DNA of 5,915 nucleotides from Dysgonamonadaceae bacterium (GTDB lineage: Bacteria; Bacteroidota; Bacteroidia; Bacteroidales; Azobacteroidaceae): NCBI GenBank assembly GCA_031258895.1, contig JAIRMF010000004.1, positions 1 to 5,915 on the forward strand, given 5' to 3'. Positions 1 to 4,951 of the stretch are shown here, in pieces (position 1 is the stretch's first letter; each line of letters opens with the position of its first letter). The notes under the pieces are model-generated. The model was not told the DNA's origin, searched no databases, and was given only the letters and a program-made list of their open reading frames with translations. Position numbers and translations under genes: made by a program.

Positions 1-511
1 GGAGTTTTATGTTGAGGGTTGATTTGCCGTCTGCGGTTATTGTTGTTTTGCTTGACGTGACGGACTTCATGCATCTTTCTTCCGTGATCCACGGTCCGCC
101 TGTTGTTGAGTATCCGGGGGTGCCGTGCAGGCCGAGTATCAGTCCGAGTCTGTCGGCTTCGGCTGCGGCGTGACGGAACGCGTCCCAGTATGCGGGGCTT
201 CTGAACGTTTGTTCCGGCCACGGGTTGTTACCTATCGGGGCGTGGGAATTTTGTACCGATGATGCTATGTTAAATATTGTAGCTCCGCCTATTCCTGCTT
301 CTTTCATGGCTTCCAGGTCTTTTGTTATTCCTTCTTTTTGGAAATTGCCGCCGAGCCAGTGCCACCATACATGGGGACGGTAATCGTCGCTTGGGGATGG
401 GAATTTACGTGCGAGGGAGGCGAGCGTTTCGGCGGAAGTTCCTTGCGACGCCGTTTGGACGGCGTGAGCCGTTACCATTAAAAACACAACTGATTTAAGT
501 AATAAGTTCAT
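1..511 (-). CDS. GH106-like alpha-L-rhamnosidase, N-terminal part (cut by window edge)
   Basis: The frame is open from an ATG at 511-509 to the left edge, giving 170 codons of a protein whose family members are usually around 900-1100 residues. Residues 1 to about 17 look like a Sec signal peptide: a lysine, then a hydrophobic run, with a plausible cleavage site after AHA. The mature start carries the pattern WWHWLGGN (about residues 48-55), then EGITKDLEAMKEAGIGGATI (about 59-78), and later PGYSTTGGPWITEE (about 132-145). I recognise this arrangement as typical of GH106 rhamnosidases and their close relatives, which act in the periplasm or at the cell surface on rhamnose-containing plant or bacterial polysaccharides. 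The catalytic part lies outside the window, so substrate and activity are inferred from family only. A TACCTTTG promoter box lies 27 bases upstream of the start, so it is probably transcribed separately from the oxidoreductase further upstream. Confidence 0.8.
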   Translation of the reverse strand, partial: MNLLLKSVVFLMVTAHAVQTASQGTSAETLASLARKFPSPSDDYRPHVWWHWLGGNFQKEGITKDLEAMKEAGIGGATIFNIASSVQNSHAPIGNNPWPEQTFRSPAYWDAFRHAAAEADRLGLILGLHGTPGYSTTGGPWITEERCMKSVTSSKTTITADGKSTLNIKL

Positions 512-537
512 GATTGTTTGGGATTAAAATTAGGATG

Positions 538-545
538 CAAAGGTA
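538..545 (-). promoter_or_regulatory. Bacteroidota-type -7 box for the GH106-like gene
   Basis: Read on the minus strand this is TACCTTTG, an exact match to the Bacteroidota consensus TAnnTTTG. It implies transcription starting near 531-534 and a leader of about 20 bases before the ATG at 511. No clear TTG -33 element is present at the usual 19-21 base spacing; that position is TTAT and lies within the palindrome at 558-569, which could mean an activator-dependent promoter. Confidence 0.6.
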
Positions 546-553
546 ATAAAAAG

Positions 554-584
554 AACGTTATTATAATAATGGAAAACGTTATAC
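554..584. repeat. Palindrome and direct repeat over the GH106 -33 region
   Basis: TTATTATAATAA at 558-569 is a perfect 12-bp palindrome. It overlaps two copies of AACGTTAT, starting at 554 and 575 and spaced exactly 21 bp apart, or two helical turns. The palindrome sits where the -33 element of the GH106 promoter would lie, so an operator is possible. A/T-rich palindromes also occur by chance, so this is only a candidate. Confidence 0.35.
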
Positions 585-601
585 TTCGTAATATATTAAG
601 T

Positions 602-748
602 GCGTGAACATTAACGAGGAGCGCGTGAATATTAACGAGAAGCGCGTGAATATTAACGAGGAGCGCGTTAGTATTAACGAGGAACGCGTTAGTAATAACG
701 AGGAACGCGTTAGTAATAACGGGAAGTGCGTTAGTAATAACGGGAAGA
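602..748. repeat. Seven tandem 21-bp repeats
   Basis: Seven contiguous units start at 602, 623, 644, 665, 686, 707 and 728, each 21 bp, with the shared pattern GCGT, then a variable A/T-rich part, then TAAC and a purine-rich tail. The variants change stepwise along the array. Units 1-3 have GCGTGAA and units 4-7 have GCGTTAG. Units 1-4 have ATTAAC and units 5-7 have AATAAC. Units 6-7 have GGGAAG where the earlier units have GAGGA or GAGAA. Because 21 is a multiple of three, both strands stay open: the plus strand reads as V-N-I-N-E-E-R heptads and the minus strand as hydrophobic T-R-S-S-L heptads. No spacers separate the units, so it is not a CRISPR array. It may be a minisatellite or a phased protein-binding array. 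Confidence 0.9.
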
Positions 749-781
749 GCGATTGGTATGAATTAATATGTTGAAACAAGC

Positions 782-814
782 AAAAAAAATTGGGCCGCAT
801 CACTGCGTCCCAAT
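782..814 (-). terminator. Intrinsic terminator, minus strand
   Basis: Bases 789-799 pair with 804-814 in an 11-bp stem with one mismatch (795 against 808) and a 4-base loop at 800-803. On the minus strand the hairpin is followed directly by eight T (complement of 782-789), the classic Rho-independent form. There is no T tract on the plus side, so it works in the minus direction. It lies about 113 bases past the oxidoreductase stop and would end that transcript before the repeat array, and would also end any transcript started at 865-872. Confidence 0.8.
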
Positions 815-860
815 AACAATAATACTCTCTTTAAAACTATAATCTTACCGCACAAATAAT
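782..860 (-). ncRNA. Possible small RNA between promoter box and terminator
   Basis: A minus-strand TACCTTTG box at 865-872 is followed about 50 bases later by the intrinsic terminator at 782-814. Transcription from that box would make an RNA of roughly 75-80 nucleotides ending in the hairpin and U tract. No start codon with a useful open frame lies within it. I do not recognise an RNA family. The alternative is that the box is a chance match and the stretch is simply the 3' untranslated region of the oxidoreductase transcript, or a small RNA released from that 3' end. Confidence 0.3.
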
Positions 861-864
861 CGTA

Positions 865-872
865 CAAAGGTA
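865..872 (-). promoter_or_regulatory. Second Bacteroidota-type -7 box, minus strand
   Basis: The minus strand reads TACCTTTG, matching TAnnTTTG. The surrounding 14 bases (865-878) are identical to 538-551 at the GH106 promoter. There is no TTG at the standard 19-21 base distance; the nearest TTTG is 16 bases upstream. It faces the terminator at 782-814, with no protein gene in between. Confidence 0.4.
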
Positions 873-926
873 ATAAAATTTCCAAAAACAAAGAATAGCG
901 GCCTTTGCAACCGTTCCAAAGAACGA

Positions 927-2351
927 TTACAAACCGTAAAACTCCTCCCAGCCCTTGCGCGGAGGCGATTGCGTGAGAAAAGCGTTCGCAAAAGCGTTGT
1001 CGGGAATGGTTTTCGTCCTGCGATCAAACCTGAATCCGGCGTTCAGCCTCTGAGCTATAACCCCCAGAGAAAATACCTGGCTCAAAACGCCGTTAACCTC
1101 AAACGGGGAACGTGTGCGCTCAAGCCCCTTACAGGCAAGCAAAAAGTTCTTATAATGATTCGAGGTGGACGCGGGGACAACTACCGACCTTATTTTCCGC
1201 TCCATAGCTTTCGCCTTCCCGGAAGGAATCACCGTCAAAGGGCTGCCGTGAGTGCCGCCCTTAAAAATAAGCTCCTTCGAATATATCTCCTTGCCGGGCC
1301 CAAGCCGCGGGGATTTCGGTTTCCCGGTAGGAATATTCGGATCCGATTCTACCCCGTCGAATCCGTCCGGCAAAGGAGGAAGATTATCCACTCCGTCGTA
1401 CCAGGTCACCTCCACAGGCGGCTTCTTCCCACGCTTCGGAAACCTGAACCTGACAGTAGAAGCCTTAGGGAAAAAATAGTCGTTATGGCCGTCAGCCCGA
1501 AGACACTCCACACTCTCCGGCAACCCAAGGCAAAGAAACTCATGAACCGTGTCCAAAATGTGAGCCCCCCAATCGCCAAGCGCTCCCATACCGAAATCGT
1601 ACCAGGAACGCCAATTGCCTGGGTGAAACCGATCGGAAAAATCGTGATACGACTGCGCCGATAACCAAGTATCCCAATCAAGTGTCTCAGGTAAAGGTTG
1701 GGCGTCCGGAAATTTCGTAATGGACGAATCGTACGAATGCCAACGACGCTCGCTGTTCATATGAGCCGTCACAGCGTAAACATCCCTTATTATACCGGCC
1801 TCCATCCACGCCTTAAACTGAAAATAATTCTCCTCGGAATGTCCCTGATTCCCAACCTGAGTTGCAAGCCAGGGACGTTTCTCTGCGGCCCGTATCATCA
1901 ACTCGGATTCAAGAAAAGTCCTCGCCATAGGTTTCTCCACAAAAACATGCTTGCCCTCGGAAAGAGCCAACATCGAAACAGGAAAGTGCGCAAAGTCGGG
2001 AATGCCGATAAAAACAGCGTCAAAATCGTCGCGAGACCTGTCGAACATCTCACGAAAATCCCTGTAACGACGCGCATCCGGATATTTCTCCATCATCTCC
2101 ACTGTGTGAGCAGCCCCCATATCTACGTCGCAAAGAACGGTAATATCCGCCAAACCGGTAGCGTCAAGCATCTTTATATCGTACGCCCCCTGATTGCCGA
2201 CGCCAACACAGGCCAGCCTTACCCTCTCTCCCGAACCGCGAATACGTCTGTAACTCGACGCCGATACCGACCGCGAAACAATCAGCCCGCCCGCCGTCAA
2301 TCCTGCCGCCGCAAGACTGCCCGTCTTAATAAATGTCCTTCTTGTAATCAT
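927..2351 (-). CDS. Tat-exported Gfo/Idh/MocA family oxidoreductase
   Basis: This is a 474-residue NAD(P)-dependent oxidoreductase of the glucose-fructose oxidoreductase/inositol dehydrogenase family, probably acting on a sugar or cyclitol in the periplasm. The N-terminus has a twin-arginine signal (RRTFIK at residues 4-9, hydrophobic stretch about 11-25, likely cleavage after VSA at 31). A Rossmann fold follows with GVGNQG (50-55) and the family EKP motif (139-141). The C-terminal substrate domain includes NWRSWYDFGMGALGDWGAH (246-264), with likely catalytic H264, and ends in PPRKGWEEFY, common in exported members. The frame continues upstream to 2459, but I chose the ATG at 2351 because it begins the Tat signal and because a good promoter box at 2382-2389 lies inside the longer version. 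Exported members of this family fold with bound cofactor before transport. The substrate is unknown. The nearby rhamnosidase-like gene suggests glycan processing, but a terminator separates them. Confidence 0.88.
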   Translation of the reverse strand: MITRRTFIKTGSLAAAGLTAGGLIVSRSVSASSYRRIRGSGERVRLACVGVGNQGAYDIKMLDATGLADITVLCDVDMGAAHTVEMMEKYPDARRYRDFREMFDRSRDDFDAVFIGIPDFAHFPVSMLALSEGKHVFVEKPMARTFLESELMIRAAEKRPWLATQVGNQGHSEENYFQFKAWMEAGIIRDVYAVTAHMNSERRWHSYDSSITKFPDAQPLPETLDWDTWLSAQSYHDFSDRFHPGNWRSWYDFGMGALGDWGAHILDTVHEFLCLGLPESVECLRADGHNDYFFPKASTVRFRFPKRGKKPPVEVTWYDGVDNLPPLPDGFDGVESDPNIPTGKPKSPRLGPGKEIYSKELIFKGGTHGSPLTVIPSGKAKAMERKIRSVVVPASTSNHYKNFLLACKGLERTRSPFEVNGVLSQVFSLGVIAQRLNAGFRFDRRTKTIPDNAFANAFLTQSPPRKGWEEFYGL

Positions 2352-2381
2352 ATGTCCCGGTTTAATAGTAATTCCATATCG

Positions 2382-2414
2382 CAAATGTAATAAATTATTC
2401 GTTGCCCCTGCAAT
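2382..2414 (-). promoter_or_regulatory. Promoter of the Gfo/Idh/MocA gene
   Basis: On the minus strand TACATTTG (2389-2382) matches the Bacteroidota -7 consensus TAnnTTTG. ATTG (2414-2411) lies 21 bases upstream as the -33 element. Initiation near 2375 would leave a leader of about 25 bases before the ATG at 2351. The promoter interleaves with the rightward promoter of the sugar transferase. Confidence 0.65.
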
Positions 2415-2431
2415 TTTTTTTACTAATTTTG
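2402..2431 (+). promoter_or_regulatory. Promoter of the sugar transferase-ilvD operon
   Basis: TTG at 2402-2404 and TAATTTTG at 2424-2431 are spaced 19 bases apart and fit the Bacteroidota -33/-7 pattern. Initiation near 2438 would give a leader of about 37 bases, A-rich and without a Shine-Dalgarno sequence, before the GTG at 2475. No comparable box lies in the 27-base gap before ilvD, so this is the likely promoter for both genes. Confidence 0.6.
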
Positions 2432-2474
2432 CCCGCAAGACAGCAAAAGCAAACAACAATACAATAAACTTACA

Positions 2475-3080
2475 GTGTACAGATATTTTGTCAAACGAAT
2501 GATCGATATTGTGGCCTCCGCAACGGGACTTATCGCGCTTCTACCGCTAATATTATTAATAACCGTCATCGTAATGATACCCAATAACGGGAAACCGTTC
2601 TTCACACAAAGACGTGCAGGCAAAAACGAAAACGTTTTCAGAATCCTGAAATTCAAAACAATGAACGACCGCAAAGATAACTCCGGAAATCTGCTGCCCC
2701 CCGAACAACGAATAACTCCGATCGGCCGTATCCTTCGCAAAACTTCCCTCGATGAATTACCTCAACTCCTAAACGTCCTGGCAGGAGACATGAGCCTTGT
2801 CGGTCCGCGACCGTTGCCCACCGATTACCTGCCGCTATACAACGAAACGCAGCGTAAACGTCACAGCGTAAAGCCGGGAATAACCGGATGGGCACAGGTG
2901 AACGGCAGAAATACTCTGACATGGAATGAAAAATTCCAATACGACGTCCTGTATGCCGACAATATTTCGTTCTCGTTCGACGTCAGGATCATGATGCTTA
3001 CGGTGAAGAAAGTCCTGCTCGGAGAAGGAGTCAACTACGGCAAACAAACAACGATAGGACGGTTCAACGGGAAGAACTGA
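2475..3080 (+). CDS. PglC-like phosphoglycosyl transferase (short bacterial sugar transferase)
   Basis: This 201-residue protein moves a sugar-1-phosphate from a UDP-sugar to undecaprenyl phosphate, the first membrane step in making capsule, O-antigen or protein-linked glycans. It has the short monotopic form: a basic start (MYRYFVKR), one re-entrant hydrophobic helix (about 12-34) with the helix-breaking proline at P24, KFKTM (59-63), the catalytic Asp-Glu pair D93-E94 within SLDELPQLLNVLAGDMSLVG, PRP (111-113), and KPGITGWAQVNGRN (133-146). From memory the whole length, including the FNGKN end, resembles Campylobacter jejuni PglC (diNAc-bacillosamine phosphate transferase); substrate identity here is not proven. 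GTG is chosen as start because TAA at 2424-2426 closes the frame upstream and no ATG lies between. Starting at the ATG at 2499 would remove the conserved basic N-terminus. ilvD follows after 27 bases on the same strand, suggesting co-transcription. Confidence 0.9.
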   Translation: MYRYFVKRMIDIVASATGLIALLPLILLITVIVMIPNNGKPFFTQRRAGKNENVFRILKFKTMNDRKDNSGNLLPPEQRITPIGRILRKTSLDELPQLLNVLAGDMSLVGPRPLPTDYLPLYNETQRKRHSVKPGITGWAQVNGRNTLTWNEKFQYDVLYADNISFSFDVRIMMLTVKKVLLGEGVNYGKQTTIGRFNGKN

Positions 3081-3107
3081 TGATGCAATACAACAATATA
3101 AAATAGA

Positions 3108-4943
3108 ATGACAATGAAAATTCCATTAAAAAGTCAAATCTTTTCCGAACGAAAAATGGCGGGAGCGAGAGCGCTGTGGAGGGCAGTCGGAATGAAAAAG
3201 GAACAGTTCGGCCGTCCGATCATAGCCGTCGTCAATTCTTTTACACAGTTTGTGCCGGGGCATGTACATCTGCGGGAGATCGGGCAGGCGGTGAAGCGGG
3301 AAATTGAGAGCTTAGGGTGTTTTGCCGCCGAATTTAACACGATAGCTATCGACGATGGCGTCGCGATGGGACACAGCGGCATGATGTATTCTCTCCCTTC
3401 GCGTGATTTGATTTCCGACAGCGTAGAATACATGGTGAGCGCTCACCGGGCCGACGCAATGATCTGCATCAGCAACTGCGACAAGGTGACGCCGGGAATG
3501 CTTATCGCAGCGATGAGGCTCAACATCCCTACCGTATTTGTTTCCGGCGGCCCGATGGAGGCGGGACAGATGGACGGGCATGGAGTAGACCTGATTGATG
3601 CGATGATACGCAGTGCGGACGAGACGGTTACGGACGAGAAAGTTTTGGAGATAGAACAGATTGCCTGTCCCACCTGCGGATGCTGCTCCGGCATGTTCAC
3701 CGCGAACTCTATGAACTGTCTTACTGAGGCTATCGGACTCGCCCTGCCGGGCAACGGAACGATTCTCGCTACACACGTAAACCGCCGCCGACTGTTTTCT
3801 CGTGCCGCAAAGCTGATTGTAGAAAACGCATACAAATACTACCGCGACGGCGATGAAAATGTGCTTCCGCGCAGCATCGCCACCCGTGATGCATTCCTGA
3901 ACGCAATGACGCTCGATATCGCAATGGGAGGCTCAACCAACACCATAATCCACCTGATCGCAGTTTCGGCGGCAGCCGGTGTATCTTTCGGCATGGATGA
4001 TATTGACTCCCTCTCGCGCCGGACGCCGTGCCTGTGTAAAATATCCCCTGCAAGCCGATTCTACGTACAGGATCTGAACCGTGCAGGCGGAGTATTCGGC
4101 GTTCTGAGCGAACTGCAGAACGGGGGTTTGCTCGAAGACTCTGTTTTGCGCGTTGAGGGGACGACACTCAAAGAGGCGATAGGGGACTATAAATCAAGAA
4201 TTGTGAACACTAAGCCTGAAGCGCCCGGCAATAAATTCAGTCTGGAGCTCGGATCGCAGGAAAAGTATTACGAACATTTCGATACCGACCGCATTACGGG
4301 ATGTATCCGTGACATTGAACACGCGTACAGCGCCGACGGTGGGCTTGCGGTTCTCAGGGGCAATATCGCCACCGGCAGCTGTGTGGTAAAAACCGCGGGA
4401 GTAGACGGGAACATGCTTCGGTTCACCGGTACTGCGAAGGTATTCCATTCCCAGGAGGATGCTTGTTTGGGAATACTCGGCAGGCCGGAGGAAGGCGTTG
4501 CGCCGACGGTCGAAAAGGGCGATGTGATAGTAATCATTTATGAAGGGCCTAAGGGCGGACCGGGTATGCAGGAGATGCTGTACCCGACGTCATACCTCAA
4601 GTCGCGGGGATTGGACAAGGATTGTGCACTCATCACCGACGGACGTTTTTCGGGAGGCACATCCGGTCTTTCGGTCGGTCATATCTCGCCGGAAGCCGCA
4701 TCGGAGGGAGAGATAGCTATTGTTCGCGATGGCGACGTCATTGAGATCGACATTCCTGCCCGCACGATCAACGTACGGCTGGCTGAATCCGAGATTGCCG
4801 CCAGGATGGAAGAGGAAAGGCTGCGTGGGGGCCGTGCCGCATTTACGCCTAAGAGGAGCAGGAGTGTTTCGGACACATTAATTAGTTACGCCCGCAATAT
4901 AAGTTCTGCTGACTTGGGAGCGGTAAGGTTAGTTGGTTGTTGA
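3108..4943 (+). CDS. ilvD: Dihydroxy-acid dehydratase
   Basis: IlvD dehydrates 2,3-dihydroxy-isovalerate and 2,3-dihydroxy-3-methylvalerate to the 2-keto acids that lead to valine, leucine and isoleucine (and pantothenate), in the cytoplasm. At 611 residues it is full length (E. coli 616) and aligns throughout. Visible landmarks, by correspondence with E. coli IlvD, are D83 in IDDGVAMGH, C124-D125-K126 in CISNCDKVTPGM (Fe-S ligand, metal ligand and carboxylated lysine), C193 in CPTCGCCSGMFTANSMN (Fe-S ligand), E489 in GGPGMQEMLYPTS and catalytic S515 in DGRFSGGTSG. Residues 43-48 are NSFTQF, without the extra cysteine of the plant-type [2Fe-2S] enzymes, so the E. coli-like oxygen-sensitive [4Fe-4S] type is likely. 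The start at 3108 (MTMKIP) suits the family; an ATG two codons later is possible. The gene stands apart from ilvB/ilvN/ilvC, which commonly accompany ilvD; downstream is an opposing gene. Confidence 0.97.
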   Translation: MTMKIPLKSQIFSERKMAGARALWRAVGMKKEQFGRPIIAVVNSFTQFVPGHVHLREIGQAVKREIESLGCFAAEFNTIAIDDGVAMGHSGMMYSLPSRDLISDSVEYMVSAHRADAMICISNCDKVTPGMLIAAMRLNIPTVFVSGGPMEAGQMDGHGVDLIDAMIRSADETVTDEKVLEIEQIACPTCGCCSGMFTANSMNCLTEAIGLALPGNGTILATHVNRRRLFSRAAKLIVENAYKYYRDGDENVLPRSIATRDAFLNAMTLDIAMGGSTNTIIHLIAVSAAAGVSFGMDDIDSLSRRTPCLCKISPASRFYVQDLNRAGGVFGVLSELQNGGLLEDSVLRVEGTTLKEAIGDYKSRIVNTKPEAPGNKFSLELGSQEKYYEHFDTDRITGCIRDIEHAYSADGGLAVLRGNIATGSCVVKTAGVDGNMLRFTGTAKVFHSQEDACLGILGRPEEGVAPTVEKGDVIVIIYEGPKGGPGMQEMLYPTSYLKSRGLDKDCALITDGRFSGGTSGLSVGHISPEAASEGEIAIVRDGDVIEIDIPARTINVRLAESEIAARMEEERLRGGRAAFTPKRSRSVSDTLISYARNISSADLGAVRLVGC

Positions 4944-4951
4944 GGGGGATT

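Larger units (their letters stand above)
512..926. other. Intergenic region with promoter, repeat array and terminator
   Basis: No convincing protein gene is present in these 415 bases. From left to right they hold the GH106 promoter box (538-545), a 12-bp palindrome (558-569) with an AACGTTAT direct repeat around it, seven tandem 21-bp repeats (602-748), a minus-strand intrinsic terminator (782-814) and a second minus-strand promoter-like box (865-872). The short open frames that cross the repeats exist because the 21-bp unit is a multiple of three. Sequence between about 873 and 926 shows nothing beyond A/T-rich sequence and the end of the oxidoreductase transcript. Confidence 0.7.

Noticed and set aside
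602..748. CRISPR array
   Set aside because: The units are contiguous and only 21 bp, with no unique spacers between them, and no cas-like gene is in the window.
579..803. Minus-strand open frame of 74 codons with hydrophobic heptads (and a plus-strand GTG frame at 604-774 with V-N-I-N-E-E-R heptads)
   Set aside because: Both are produced by the 21-bp tandem repeat, whose length is a multiple of three. The minus frame begins inside the terminator hairpin, and the plus frame has no promoter box or recognisable start context.
780..926. tRNA or known riboswitch in the intergenic region
   Set aside because: No cloverleaf, no T-loop GTTCRA pattern and no recognisable riboswitch core. The only clear structure is the terminator hairpin.
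969..2390. Long plus-strand open frames of about 230 codons each (969-1664 and 1698-2390)
   Set aside because: They lie antisense to the well-supported oxidoreductase gene, are rich in Arg and Pro with no domain-like motifs, and have no promoter. They are shadows of the real gene's codon pattern.
2352..2459. 36-residue N-terminal extension of the oxidoreductase up to 2459
   Set aside because: The extension would place residues before the twin-arginine signal and contains the promoter box at 2382-2389. The ATG at 2351 begins a normal Tat signal peptide.
3134..4876. Several minus-strand open frames of 65-154 codons across ilvD
   Set aside because: All lie opposite a complete, strongly conserved ilvD reading frame and show no independent protein features.
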